Below, in pieces: positions 36,634 to 45,323 of a DNA stretch of 60,764 nucleotides; position 1 is the first letter of the stretch, and each line of letters begins with the position of its first letter. Made by a program: the position numbers and the translations under genes. Source of the DNA: Cryobacterium inferilacus (GTDB lineage Bacteria > Actinomycetota > Actinomycetes > Actinomycetales > Microbacteriaceae); the NCBI RefSeq assembly GCF_019599185.1, contig NZ_JAIEUL010000022.1, forward strand, positions 1 through 60,764, given 5' to 3'. The notes under the pieces are model-generated. The model was not told the origin of the DNA, searched no databases, and saw only the letters and a program-made list of their open reading frames with translations.

Positions 36634-37447
36634 CGGGGGCCTTGATCGCGGGGTGGTGCACGTAGTCGACGACCTCGAGGTCTTCGAACTCGTAGTCGAA
36701 GATGCTGTCGCGCTCGGCGGTGATTCTGAGTTGCGGTGCCGGGTACGGATCGCGGCTGAGCTGTTCGGTGACCTGCTCGAGGTGGTTGGAGTAGATGTGG
36801 CAGTCGCCGCCGGTCCAGATGAAATCGCCCACCTCGAGGCCGGTCTGGGCGGCGACCAGGTGGGTGAGCAGCGCGTAGCTGGCGATGTTGAACGGCACAC
36901 CGAGGAACAGGTCGGCGCTGCGCTGGTAGAGCTGGCAGGAGAGCTTGCCGTCCGCGACGTAGAACTGGAACAGGGCATGGCAGGGCGCCAGCGCCATCTC
37001 GGGGATGTCGGCGACGTTCCAGGCCGACACGATGATGCGCCGGGAGTCCGGGTTGGTCTTGAGGGTCTCGATGACCTGGGCGATCTGGTCGACGTGGCCG
37101 CCGTCCGGCGTGGGCCACGAGCGCCACTGCACGCCGTAGACCGGGCCGAGTTCGCCCTGCTCGTCGGCCCACTCGTTCCAGATTCTCACGCCGTGCTCGC
37201 GCAGCCAGCCCACGTTGCTCTCGCCGCGCAGGAACCAGAGCAGTTCGTAGGCCAGCGACGGGAAGTGCACCCGCTTGGTGGTGACGAGCGGGAAGCCCTT
37301 CGAGAGGTCGAAGCGCAACTGGGCGCCGAACACGCTCAGTGTGCCCGTCCCGGTTCGGTCCGCCTTGGTGGCGCCGGTTTCCAGTACCAGCCGCAGCAGG
37401 TCTTCATACGGAGTGGCGATGGCGCTGGTCTCGGCTGAAGTGTTCAT
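36623..37447 (-). CDS. thyA: Thymidylate synthase
   Basis: A 274-residue Thy[21 protein letters not shown] (residues 29-48), the catalytic cysteine in [12 protein letters not shown] (about residue 156), [20 protein letters not shown] and GDCHIYSNH. It makes dTMP from dUMP with methylene-tetrahydrofolate in the cytosol. ATG 37447 has TAGATT 7 bases upstream (leaderless). Coupled to folA downstream; a classic pair. Confidence 0.96.
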   Translation of the reverse strand: MNTSAETSAIATPYEDLLRLVLETGATKADRTGTGTLSVFGAQLRFDLSKGFPLVTTKRVHFPSLAYELLWFLRGESNVGWLREHGVRIWNEWADEQGELGPVYGVQWRSWPTPDGGHVDQIAQVIETLKTNPDSRRIIVSAWNVADIPEMALAPCHALFQFYVADGKLSCQLYQRSADLFLGVPFNIASYALLTHLVAAQTGLEVGDFIWTGGDCHIYSNHLEQVTEQLSRDPYPAPQLRITAERDSIFDYEFEDLEVVDYVHHPAIKAPVAV

Positions 37448-37454
37448 CCATACA

Positions 37455-37460
37455 AATCTA
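37455..37460 (-). promoter_or_regulatory. -10 box of leaderless promoter, thyA-folA
   Basis: TAGATT on the minus strand ends 7 bases before ATG 37447. Confidence 0.6.
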
Positions 37461-37522
37461 CAGGCTGGGCGGGCGCTGCCAGAAGGGAGGCGCGAATCCG
37501 CCGCTCGCCCACCCGCCCCCGA

Positions 37523-37528
37523 TAGCAT
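37523..37528 (+). promoter_or_regulatory. -10 box of leaderless promoter, amidotransferase gene
   Basis: TAGCAT ends 6 bases before GTG 37535. Confidence 0.6.
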
Positions 37529-37534
37529 GGGGCG

Positions 37535-38269
37535 GTGAAGCCCTTTCTGTTGTTGGCCACCCGTTCCGAGGATGAAGCCGCCGACGACGAATACGCCGGC
37601 TTCCTGGCCGCCGGGGGGTTGCGCCCCGACCAGCTGCACCGCGTGCGCCTCGAGGCCGCGCCGTTGCCGCCGATCGTGCTGTCGCACTACTCCGGGGTGA
37701 TCGTGGGCGGCAGCCCGTTCAACGCCAGCGACCCCGACGACGCCAAGTCCGTGGTGCAACACCGGGTCGAGCGCGAACTCGCCGGGCTCCTCGACGAGGT
37801 GGTCGCGCAGGACTATCCCTTTCTCGGCGCGTGCTACGGCATCGGCCTGCTCAGCAGCTACCTCGACGGTGTCGTCGACGACACCTGGTCAGAGGTGGCC
37901 GGGCCCACCCTGGTGAGTCTCACCCCTGCGGGCGTCGACGACCAGCTGTTCGGACGGGTCCCCGCCACCTTCGAGGCCTTCGTCGGCCACAAGGAGGCCT
38001 GCACGGTGTTGCCCAGCAACGCGGTGCTCTTGGCGACGGGGGAGAACTGCCCGGTGCAGGCCTTCCGCATCGGCCACAACGTCTACGCTACCCAGTTCCA
38101 CCCCGAGCTCACCCAGGCCGGCATCCTCACCCGGCTGCGGGTGTACCACGACAACGGCTACTTCCAACCGGATGCCTACGACGAGGTGATGGCCGCCATC
38201 GACGCCTCCAGCGTGACCGAGCCGGCGACCATCATGAGGGCCTTCGTGCAGCGGTTCGGCACGCCCTAG
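37535..38269 (+). CDS. Class I glutamine amidotransferase
   Basis: A 244-residue stand-alone GATase. The nucleophile elbow [14 protein letters not shown] places the catalytic cysteine at 100, and the catalytic histidine-glutamate pair is in ATQFHPEL (about 188). [13 protein letters not shown] gives the usual N-terminal strand. Members without a fused synthetase are often annotated as GMP-synthase-like and may act on gamma-glutamyl compounds. Divergent from thyA by 87 bases, leaderless GTG start. Confidence 0.87.
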   Translation: MKPFLLLATRSEDEAADDEYAGFLAAGGLRPDQLHRVRLEAAPLPPIVLSHYSGVIVGGSPFNASDPDDAKSVVQHRVERELAGLLDEVVAQDYPFLGACYGIGLLSSYLDGVVDDTWSEVAGPTLVSLTPAGVDDQLFGRVPATFEAFVGHKEACTVLPSNAVLLATGENCPVQAFRIGHNVYATQFHPELTQAGILTRLRVYHDNGYFQPDAYDEVMAAIDASSVTEPATIMRAFVQRFGTP

Positions 38270-38292
38270 GCATCCGTGAGCCGGCCGTGGCG

Positions 38293-38305
38293 CCGCTCAG
38301 AGCGG
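38293..38305 (+). terminator. Small hairpin between convergent genes
   Basis: CCGCT-cag-AGCGG followed by TTT lies between the amidotransferase stop and the response-regulator stop. Only a 5-bp stem. Confidence 0.3.
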
Positions 38306-38309
38306 TTTG

Positions 38310-39044
38310 TCAGAGCAGTTTACGCGCCGTCGCCCAGGCGGTGAGCTCGTGCCGGCTGGAGAGCTGCAGCTTGCGCAGCACCGCGGACACGTGCGTCTCC
38401 ACGGTCTTGGGCGAGATGAACAGCGCGCCGGCCACCTCCTTGTAGGCGTAGCCGCGGGCGATCAGCCGCATCACCTCCTGCTCACGGGCCGAGAGCCGGT
38501 CGAGTTCATCGTTGGTCGCCGCGGTCTCGCCGGCGATGGCACCGAAGGCGTCGAGCACGAAGCCGGCCAGCCGCGGTGAGAACACGGCGTCCCCGCCGGC
38601 GACCCGGCGGGCGGCGTCCGAGACCTCGGCCCCCGACGAACTCTTGGTGATGTACCCGCGGGCACCGGCCCGGATGACGCTGACCACGTCGTCTGCGGCA
38701 TCCGACACGCTCAACGCCAGGAACAGCGTGCCGGGAGCACGGGGCGCGGCCAGGCGGATGACCTCGGCGCCGCCGCCGCCTGTACCGCCGGGCAGGTGCA
38801 CGTCCAGCAGCACCACCCGCGGTTGGGCGGCGATCACCGCGTCGACGGCCTCGTCGACCGTGGCGGCCTCGCCGAGCACCACCAGGGCCGGGTCGAGTTC
38901 GCTGCGGAGGCCCGACCGAAAGATGGAATGGTCATCGACGATCACGACGGTGAGCGCGGCACGGGAAGAGGCCGCCGTATCCGCGGCGAACGGGGAGGGT
39001 GCGGGGAACTGTGCGGGGGAGTGCTCGGGGGGAATGCCGGTCAT
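38310..39044 (-). CDS. NarL/LiaR-type response regulator
   Basis: A 244-residue two-component regulator with a 30-residue Pro/Ala-rich N-terminal extension. The receiver domain shows the acidic pair D37-D38 (VIVDDHS), the phospho-acceptor D81 (VVLLDVHLPGG) and the lysine in GYITKSS. The C-terminal LuxR-type helix-turn-helix reads LSAREQEVMRLIARGYAYKEV and ISPKTVETHVSAVLRKL. Its ATG overlaps the stop of the kinase gene (ATGA). Its probable target is the inverted repeat at 40386-40416. Confidence 0.93.
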   Translation of the reverse strand: MTGIPPEHSPAQFPAPSPFAADTAASSRAALTVVIVDDHSIFRSGLRSELDPALVVLGEAATVDEAVDAVIAAQPRVVLLDVHLPGGTGGGGAEVIRLAAPRAPGTLFLALSVSDAADDVVSVIRAGARGYITKSSSGAEVSDAARRVAGGDAVFSPRLAGFVLDAFGAIAGETAATNDELDRLSAREQEVMRLIARGYAYKEVAGALFISPKTVETHVSAVLRKLQLSSRHELTAWATARKLL

Positions 39045-40354
39045 GGGGTGTCTTCCTGAACGTCGAGGGGGAGGGTCAGCCGGATCTCGGTGCCGGTGCC
39101 GCCCGGCCCCGCCTGCACGGTGGCGGTGCCGCCGGCGCGGTGCATCCGGCCCAGGATCGATTCGCGCACCCCCATGCGGTCCGCCGGGATGTCACCGGGG
39201 GCGAATCCTGGCCCGCGGTCGGTGATGCTCACCTCGATGGCGGTCGGTGAGCTTTCCAGGTACACCGAGATGCGTCCGCCGGCGTGCCTGGCGGCGTTGA
39301 GCATGGCTTCCCTGGCCGCGGCGAGCAGCGCCTCCGGCGCCTCGCGGTCGATGGAGCCCGCGGAGACGACGTCCACGTGCACGGCGAAGTCGCGCTCCAG
39401 GATGGTGGCGACCCGGCGCAGCTCGGTCGACAGGTCCACGGGCCCGGTCGTGACGCCGGTGAACAGCCATTCCCGCAGATCCCGTTCCTGCGCACGCGCC
39501 AGCCGGGCCGCGTCGGACTGCGGCCCGGCCTTCTGCTGGATGAGGGCCAGGGTCTGCAGCACCGAGTCGTGCAGGTGGGCGGCCATCTCGGCGCGCTCGC
39601 TGGCGCGTTCCCTGGCCGCGCGTTCGTCGGCGAGGTCGCGGGTGAGGCGAACGGCCCACGGCGCCACGACCACGGCCACGCCCACGAGCACCGAGGTCGC
39701 CGCCACCACGACAGTCCATACGTTCGGGTTCTCGCTGGTGATGAAGAAGAGCAGGATGCCCAGGGCCACGAGCACCAGTGCGCCCAGGGCCCGCACGAGC
39801 ATGCCGGAGCTACGCGGCCCTGCGCCGCTGCGCAGCTCGGCGAACTGCCGCCAGGCCAGGCCGGTTCCGGCCAGGGCCACGATGGCAGGGATGATGGCAT
39901 CCAGCGGCAGGTCGGCGCCGAGCCGGTTGGCGATCAGGGCCCCGGCCGTGCCGACGAGCGCCAGTCCGAGGAAGATCTCCGTCACCGGGGTGTGCCGGGA
40001 GTCGGCTGCCCCGCCGGGCACGGGGGCGGTGCTGTCGAGGGCGTCGCGGTCGGGCGCGGCGCGGGTGGACGGGGGCGTCGCGGCGAGCAACACCGCCTTG
40101 GGCAGGGGGTCCGACCGTTCGTCCGGGCCGAGCCGGGCATCCGCTGTGTCATCGGGGGTGGTGGCCCAGAGCCAGGCGTAGAGCAGCACTCCGGCACCGC
40201 CGCAGAGCGCGAGCACAAACGTCACCGAGCGCACGAAGGTCACGGGCAATCCGGTGTGCCTGGCGAACCCCGCGCAGACGCCGGCCACGATGCGCAGGCG
40301 CGGTCGAGTCAACTGCCCGGTGATGCGGGCGTCGCCGGTGAGGGGTTCGGTCAC
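39041..40354 (-). CDS. Sensor histidine kinase with N-terminal PspC domain
   Basis: A 437-residue membrane kinase (from GTG 40354; TTG 40366 is a longer alternative). A PspC domain fills residues about 17-68 (RLRIVAGVCAGFARHTGLP...), followed by a cytosolic linker and four more membrane helices (about 125-235), then a HisKA_3 dimerisation helix with the phospho-histidine in HLHDSVLQTLALIQQ (H262) and an HATPase domain (NAARHAGG, DRGPGFAPGDIP). The domain order is that of actinobacterial PspC-LiaS-like kinases that sense envelope stress. Operon with the regulator; divergent from the pspC gene. Confidence 0.9.
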   Translation of the reverse strand: MTEPLTGDARITGQLTRPRLRIVAGVCAGFARHTGLPVTFVRSVTFVLALCGGAGVLLYAWLWATTPDDTADARLGPDERSDPLPKAVLLAATPPSTRAAPDRDALDSTAPVPGGAADSRHTPVTEIFLGLALVGTAGALIANRLGADLPLDAIIPAIVALAGTGLAWRQFAELRSGAGPRSSGMLVRALGALVLVALGILLFFITSENPNVWTVVVAATSVLVGVAVVVAPWAVRLTRDLADERAARERASERAEMAAHLHDSVLQTLALIQQKAGPQSDAARLARAQERDLREWLFTGVTTGPVDLSTELRRVATILERDFAVHVDVVSAGSIDREAPEALLAAAREAMLNAARHAGGRISVYLESSPTAIEVSITDRGPGFAPGDIPADRMGVRESILGRMHRAGGTATVQAGPGGTGTEIRLTLPLDVQEDTP

Positions 40355-40385
40355 CCGTTCATCCAATCACCTACCGTGCTACTGG

Positions 40386-40416
40386 TTGCACCCTGAACCG
40401 GATCGTCAGGGTGCAA
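40386..40416. promoter_or_regulatory. Perfect inverted repeat in divergent kinase/pspC promoter
   Basis: TTGCACCCTGA-N9-TCAGGGTGCAA: two perfect 11-base arms. A further TCAGGG half-site follows at 40418-40423. Its symmetry, position between the two divergent transcription units and the adjacent LuxR-type regulator make it the probable operator. Confidence 0.7.
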
Positions 40417-40467
40417 TCAGGGTCATCCCCCATGGTCGTGGCTTCGGGGGAGCAGCAGGATGGAGCC

Positions 40468-42027
40468 ATGACAGATGCACCGTCCACTCAGACGCCAGGC
40501 ACCCCGTACGGCGGAGCCTCCCAGCCCAAGCCGCCCGGCGGCGCCGCCTTCTTCGACTGGGTGCGCGGCCTCGGGTTCGTGCGCGGTCAGGACCGCTGGT
40601 TGGCCGGCGTGTGCGGTGCCATCGCGGCCCGCACCGGCCTCGACCCCCTGATCGTGCGCGGCATCGCCGTGGTGGTGGCCATCCTCGGCGGACCCATCTT
40701 CTTCCTCTACGCGGTCGGCTGGGCGCTCATGCCAGACCAGAGCGGACGCAGCCTGGTGGAGCAGGCCGTGAACCAGGTATTCGAGCCGGCCATGATCGCC
40801 GTCGGTGGTCTGCTGCTGCTCACCTTCGTACCGTGGATGCAGGGGATCTGGTGGCAGGGACCGCCGGAGATCTGGGGGATGCCGGGCTGGCTGGAGGTGC
40901 TGTTGCGCACCAGCTGGGCCATCGGGCTCACGGTGGCGATCATCCTGCTGGTGATCTACATCGCCAAGCGGGTGCCGTCACCGCGCACCAGGGCCGGCGA
41001 GCAGCCCAAGACCGGGTACCCGAATTCCGGCTACCCGAACACGGGAACCGCGAACACCGGAACTGCGACGACCCCATACCCGACCACTGCCCCGGCGGCG
41101 GAGTACCCGACCGCCGCATACCCCGACACCGCTTCGGCGAACCACTCGTCGTCGGCACAGCCACCGCTCACACCGTCCTCCTCCTTCGTGCCGCCGATCC
41201 CGCCGGTGCCAGACCCGCCCGCACAACCCTCCCAGCCGTCGCTCTGGGATGACCTGACCGGCCGCAACCCCCAGTCGAGCGCCCCGTACGGCGGCGCCCC
41301 GAGCGGCTCCTCGCCATACGTCACCAAGCCGACTGAGGCGAGTGCCTTCGACCCGAACGTCTATCGGGAGCTGCACCGCCGCAAGCACCTCGGCGCCGGT
41401 TTCATCTCGGTCGTCGCCGGGCTGGCCCTCAGTGCCGGGGCCGTTGCCGCATCGTTCGTGGCCGACGGGTCCTGGTCGAGCACGGCCTTCCTCGTCGGCG
41501 CCGCTGCGGCGCTCGCCGTGATCGCCCTCGGCATCGTGATCGCGGGCATCCGCGGCAAGGAAGGTGGATGGCTGAACTTCTTCAGCATCGTCCTGGCCGC
41601 CACCATGCTCGGCACCGCGTTCATCCCCACGGGCACAGAGGTGGTGACCTTCGGCGACCCCACCTGGCAGTACAACCCCAGCGATCCCACCGGGTTCGCC
41701 ATGATCGCCGGGGCGCCCACCATCGACCTCACCGCGGTCGATGACACGCCGTCTGCCTCTTCCCACACCGTCGAGGTGTGGCTCGGCTTCGGTGACGTGG
41801 AGCTGGTTCTGCCCGAGAACCGCACCGTGGTCGTCGAGGCCGGCGTCCTGGCCGGCGAGATCGACTACGACGCCGTCGGCGAGGCCGATCCGGATCGCGG
41901 CGGTGTGCTCGTACACGACACCCGGATCGTGAGCGACGGTGCCGGAACCGGTGTCACCACTGTTCGCGTCTGGACCGGCTTCGGCCAGGTCACCATCAAC
42001 CCGCCGGCCGAGCCGGCCCTGCGCTAG
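40468..42027 (+). CDS. PspC domain protein with C-terminal toastrack-like domain
   Basis: A 519-residue membrane protein. A PspC domain (RWLAGVCGAIAARTGLDPLIVRGIAVVVAIL, residues about 50-95) is followed by two more helices, a 120-residue Pro/Thr/Tyr-rich linker (YPNSGYPNTGTANTG), two to three helices near 310-390 and a C-terminal beta-rich domain (VEVWLGFGDVELVLPENRTVVVEAG) of the LiaF/toastrack type. It probably senses or stabilises the membrane together with the divergent kinase. ATG 40468 has GGAG 4 bases upstream. Confidence 0.85.
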   Translation: MTDAPSTQTPGTPYGGASQPKPPGGAAFFDWVRGLGFVRGQDRWLAGVCGAIAARTGLDPLIVRGIAVVVAILGGPIFFLYAVGWALMPDQSGRSLVEQAVNQVFEPAMIAVGGLLLLTFVPWMQGIWWQGPPEIWGMPGWLEVLLRTSWAIGLTVAIILLVIYIAKRVPSPRTRAGEQPKTGYPNSGYPNTGTANTGTATTPYPTTAPAAEYPTAAYPDTASANHSSSAQPPLTPSSSFVPPIPPVPDPPAQPSQPSLWDDLTGRNPQSSAPYGGAPSGSSPYVTKPTEASAFDPNVYRELHRRKHLGAGFISVVAGLALSAGAVAASFVADGSWSSTAFLVGAAAALAVIALGIVIAGIRGKEGGWLNFFSIVLAATMLGTAFIPTGTEVVTFGDPTWQYNPSDPTGFAMIAGAPTIDLTAVDDTPSASSHTVEVWLGFGDVELVLPENRTVVVEAGVLAGEIDYDAVGEADPDRGGVLVHDTRIVSDGAGTGVTTVRVWTGFGQVTINPPAEPALR

Positions 42028-42036
42028 GAGAGCACC

Positions 42037-42432
42037 ATGACCGACGCGAACAGCACACCGACCTCCGGCCAGGATCCCACCGACCCGATGGCCGACCAGA
42101 CGGCCGACCCGATGGCCGATCCGGCGGCGGACCCGATGGCGGACCAGACGACCGACCCGATGGCCGATCCGGCGGCGGACACCACTCCCATCACCCCCGT
42201 ACCGACGACGAGCACGGCTGCGCCGGCGACAGCGGCCCTGCCCAGGCGGCGGCCGCTGTTCCCCACCATCCTCTGGGGTGCGCTGATGCTCGCCCTGGCC
42301 GCCTTCATCGCCGCCAGGGAACTGGTTCCTGGTGGTCTGGACCTGGTCACCTGGCTGCTCACCGCCGTCGTGGGCATCGGGCTGTTGCTCGTCGTGGCCG
42401 GTATCGCGGCCGCGTCCCGGCGGGCCGGCTGA
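42037..42432 (+). CDS. Small membrane protein with DPMAD repeats
   Basis: A 131-residue protein 9 bases after the pspC gene (AGGAGAG site overlapping the gap), so part of the same operon. The N-terminal half is an Asp/Pro/Met/Ala-rich repeat (two identical 48-base units) followed by two membrane helices (PTILWGALMLALAAFIAA and LVTWLLTAVVGIGLLLVVAG). Likely accessory membrane component of the PspC module. Confidence 0.8.
   Translation: MTDANSTPTSGQDPTDPMADQTADPMADPAADPMADQTTDPMADPAADTTPITPVPTTSTAAPATAALPRRRPLFPTILWGALMLALAAFIAARELVPGGLDLVTWLLTAVVGIGLLLVVAGIAAASRRAG
42082..42177 (+). repeat. 48-bp coding tandem repeat, two copies
   Basis: Two units of 48 bases differ at a few positions and code DPMADQT(A/T)DPMADPAA. 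Located in the soluble N-terminal part of the membrane protein. Confidence 0.9.
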
Positions 42433-42475
42433 GCGCGGCCCCGGCTGCGCCGAGTGCCGGCCCCGCCGCAATCGG

Positions 42476-43297
42476 CTACGAGGCGATGAAGGCCAGGATG
42501 TCGGCGTCCAGTTCGGTGCGGTAGGCGCCATAGATTCCGTGCGGAGCACCCGGGTAGACCTTGAGGGTGCCGTGCTTCACCAGCTCGGCGGACCTGAGGG
42601 CCGCGGCACCGATCGGTACGATCTGGTCGTCGTCACCGTGGGCGATGAAGATCGGCACGTCCAGGGCCTTCAGATCCTCGGTGAAGTCGGTCTCGGAGAA
42701 CGCCTTCACACAGTCGTAGGCCGCGGCCAGGTTCACCAGCATGCCCTGCCGCCAGAAGTCGTCCTTCGCGCCCTGCGACACCGTCGAGCCCTCCCGGTTC
42801 GCGCCGAAGAACGGCTCGGTGAGGTCCTGGTAGAACTGCGACGCATCCGCCAGCACCCCCGCCCGGATACCGTCGAAGGCCTCGAGCGGGGTGCCCTCAG
42901 GGTTGGCGTCGGTCTTCAGCATCAGCGGCGGAACGGCGCCGGCGGTGATGACCTTCACGACCCGGCCGACCCCGTGCTGGGCGGCGTAGCGCACCACCTC
43001 ACCGCCGCCGGTGGAGTGCCCGATCACGACGAGATCGTGCAGATCGAGCGCCTCGACCAGCTCGGCCAGGTCCTGGGCGTACGTGTCCATGTCGTTGCCG
43101 GTGTAGGTCTTCGACGACCGGCCGTGACCGCGGCGGTCGTGGGCGATGGCGCGGTAGCCGGCATCCGCCAGCAGCTTGAGTTCGACCTGCCAGGCGTCCG
43201 AGCTCAACGGCCAGCCGTGGCTGAGCAGAACGGGCCGCCCGGTGCCCTGCTCGGTGTAGTAGATCTGGGTTCCGTCGGTGGTGGTGATGTACGGCAT
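42476..43297 (-). CDS. Alpha/beta hydrolase (non-heme chloroperoxidase/arylesterase-like)
   Basis: A 273-residue hydrolase closely following the non-heme chloroperoxidase type: oxyanion segment [13 protein letters not shown], nucleophile elbow [11 protein letters not shown] (S95), the acid in [12 protein letters not shown] and the catalytic histidine in GAPHGIYG. Hydrolyses esters and may perhydrolyse acids. GAAGGG lies 7 bases before ATG 43297. Soluble, single gene. Confidence 0.92.
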   Translation of the reverse strand: MPYITTTDGTQIYYTEQGTGRPVLLSHGWPLSSDAWQVELKLLADAGYRAIAHDRRGHGRSSKTYTGNDMDTYAQDLAELVEALDLHDLVVIGHSTGGGEVVRYAAQHGVGRVVKVITAGAVPPLMLKTDANPEGTPLEAFDGIRAGVLADASQFYQDLTEPFFGANREGSTVSQGAKDDFWRQGMLVNLAAAYDCVKAFSETDFTEDLKALDVPIFIAHGDDDQIVPIGAAALRSAELVKHGTLKVYPGAPHGIYGAYRTELDADILAFIAS

Positions 43298-43422
43298 CTG
43301 TGACCCTTCGTTTGGTGGGGCATTCGTGCCGTCACCAACCCGTCAAGACGGATGGCGCGGCGTCCTGGCGATGATGCCCCGAAACGGCGTGCTTTTCCAC
43401 CCAACACCGCGGCAGGAACGAG

Positions 43423-43881
43423 CTAGACGGCCCCGGCCTGGGTGACGCGGAACACCTTGCTGATCACGGGCTCAGTGTCGGTCAACACCCAGTCGGGGTC
43501 GCCGAGGTGCTGACGGATGGCGGGAACCAGGGTCTGCCAGTAGTCGTGGTGCATGGTGTGCCAGTTCTCCAGCGTGGGCGACTCGTGCCTGGCCAGCTCC
43601 AGGGTGGCCTCGGCGGCGGTGTGCTCGAGCACCTCGAGCACCTCGACCACGGCCACGCGGGTGTTCGCGGAGTCGACCAGCGCGTATGTCGTGCCGACGA
43701 CGGGCAGGGGATCCCCGGCCAGGTCGTAGGCGATCCGCAGGTTGGAGGACCCGGTCTTCTGACCGGTCACCACGAGCGCCACCATCAGTTCACGGAACTC
43801 GCCCGGTTCGCCGAAGACGAGCGGGGGAAGGGTGTCGATATCGGCGAGCATGGTGGCTTTCGTCAGCTGATGGGTGAGCAT
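43423..43881 (-). CDS. ASCH domain protein
   Basis: A protein of 152 residues (or 142 if ATG 43851 is used) with an ASCH RNA-binding-like fold: FGEPGEFRELMVALVVTGQKTGSSNLRIAYDLAGDPLP holds the typical GxKTxSxxL signature, later ARVAVVEVLEVLEHTA and a C-terminal helix. A strong -10-like TATACT ends one base before ATG 43881, which argues that transcription starts after it and that ATG 43851 is used. Divergent from the topoisomerase gene. Confidence 0.8.
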   Translation of the reverse strand: MLTHQLTKATMLADIDTLPPLVFGEPGEFRELMVALVVTGQKTGSSNLRIAYDLAGDPLPVVGTTYALVDSANTRVAVVEVLEVLEHTAAEATLELARHESPTLENWHTMHHDYWQTLVPAIRQHLGDPDWVLTDTEPVISKVFRVTQAGAV

Positions 43882-44028
43882 CAGTATAGGGAGCGTTTCC
43901 CGCGCCGAAGACCACGGGGAGGGCCGTCGCGGCGGTGGCCGCGCAACGCGACACCGGCCGGCGCGCTGCTTGCCCGCGTCCGACGGTGCCCCTACGCTGA
44001 AAAGCCACAGATCGGGCAGAGGAAAATC

Positions 44029-45000
44029 ATGGCCGTCAGGCTTCGTCGCAGCAACACCTCCGGGGCGGGGTACGCCCGTCGGCGCTCCGGCCGCGGTTTC
44101 AGCTACCGGGATCCGGCCGGGCAGTTGATCAGTGACCGGGACCTGCGAGAACGCTTCAGCGCGCTGGCCATCCCGCCGGCCTGGCGTGAGGTCTGGATCG
44201 CCCCGCATCCCAACGGTCACATCCAGGCGACCGGGGTGGATGCCGCCGGTCGCCGTCAATACCTGTACCACCCCGACTGGCGCCTGAAGCAGGACCGGGT
44301 GAAGTTCGCCCGCGCGCTCGAGCTGGCCGAGTCGCTGCCGCGGGCCCGCAGCTATGTCACCCGGTGCCTGCACCAGTCCGGCGCCGGCCGGGAACGGGCC
44401 CTGGCCGCCGCCTTCCGCATCCTCGACTCGGGTGCGCTGCGGATCGGCAGCGACCGGTACGCGGAAGAGAACGGCAGCCACGGCCTCACCACCCTGCTGC
44501 GCACACACGTGAGCGTGACGGGGGACACCGTGCAGTTCGCCTTCCCGGCCAAGAGCGGACAGTCCTGGCAGAGCAGCCTCGTCGACGCAGACGTGGCCGC
44601 GTTCGTGCGGGAGGCGCCGCACGACGCCCCTGACGGCCGAATGCTGGCCTGGGACGATGACGGGCTCACCCGTTCCGTGTCGGCCGCAGACGTGAACGAG
44701 TTCATCGGGGAACGCACCGGCGGTGAGTTCACCGCCAAGGACTTCCGCACCCTGCGCGGCACCATCGCCGCCGCGATCAGCCTGGCGAAGAACGGCCCTG
44801 AGCCCACCAAGCGCGCCCAGGCCCGTGCGCTGTCTGCGGCCATGGAAGCCGCCGCGGCGGTGCTGGGCAACACCCCCACGATCGCCCGCACCAGCTACGT
44901 CGACCCGCGAGTGGTCGACGCGTTCATCGCCGGAGAGACGATCGACCCGGCCCGCACCGCCTCCGCCGAGTCCGAACTGCGCCGACTGCTGCTGTCCTGA
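44029..45000 (+). CDS. DNA topoisomerase IB (poxvirus-like)
   Basis: A 323-residue type IB topoisomerase, the size of poxviral and bacterial enzymes. Catalytic residues are visible: R138 in LRIGSDRYAEENGSHGL, K175 in FPAKSGQ, R240 in KDFRTLRGT and the nucleophile Y290 in ARTSYVDPRVV. It relaxes supercoils by transient 3'-phosphotyrosine nicking. ATG 44029 has AGAGGAAA 3-10 bases upstream and a -10 TACGCT at 43993-43998. No partner in the neighbourhood; single gene. Confidence 0.92.
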   Translation: MAVRLRRSNTSGAGYARRRSGRGFSYRDPAGQLISDRDLRERFSALAIPPAWREVWIAPHPNGHIQATGVDAAGRRQYLYHPDWRLKQDRVKFARALELAESLPRARSYVTRCLHQSGAGRERALAAAFRILDSGALRIGSDRYAEENGSHGLTTLLRTHVSVTGDTVQFAFPAKSGQSWQSSLVDADVAAFVREAPHDAPDGRMLAWDDDGLTRSVSAADVNEFIGERTGGEFTAKDFRTLRGTIAAAISLAKNGPEPTKRAQARALSAAMEAAAAVLGNTPTIARTSYVDPRVVDAFIAGETIDPARTASAESELRRLLLS

Positions 45001-45071
45001 CCGGTTCGGTGGCATGATGCGTCCAACGCGTGCCGCCAGTCACGGCGGCGGCGAGACGACGGGAGAGTGAC

Positions 45072-45287
45072 ATGGCATCGCGAAAGTGGAGCGACATGAG
45101 CGGGGGACAGAGATTCGGCACCGTGGCCGGGGGCATCGTGCAACTCGTGCTCGCCGGCCTCGCCTGGAGTGACCTGGCGCATCGCCCCGCCAAGAAAGTC
45201 AACGGCCCCAAGGGCGTCTGGGCGGCGGTCATCGCGATCAACTTCGCCGGCCCGATCGCCTACTTCCTGGCCGGACGGAAGGACTAG
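45072..45287 (+). CDS. PLDc_N-type small membrane protein
   Basis: A 71-residue protein with two membrane helices (GTVAGGIVQLVLAGLAWSDLA and WAAVIAINFAGPIAYFLAG) as in the phospholipase D/cardiolipin synthase N-terminal domain, here without a catalytic part. ACGGGAGAG precedes ATG 45072. Same strand, 71 bases after the topoisomerase gene. Confidence 0.8.
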   Translation: MASRKWSDMSGGQRFGTVAGGIVQLVLAGLAWSDLAHRPAKKVNGPKGVWAAVIAINFAGPIAYFLAGRKD

Positions 45288-45323
45288 CCGTCCCGGCGGC
45301 CGACCCGGTGTCGGGCGGGACGG

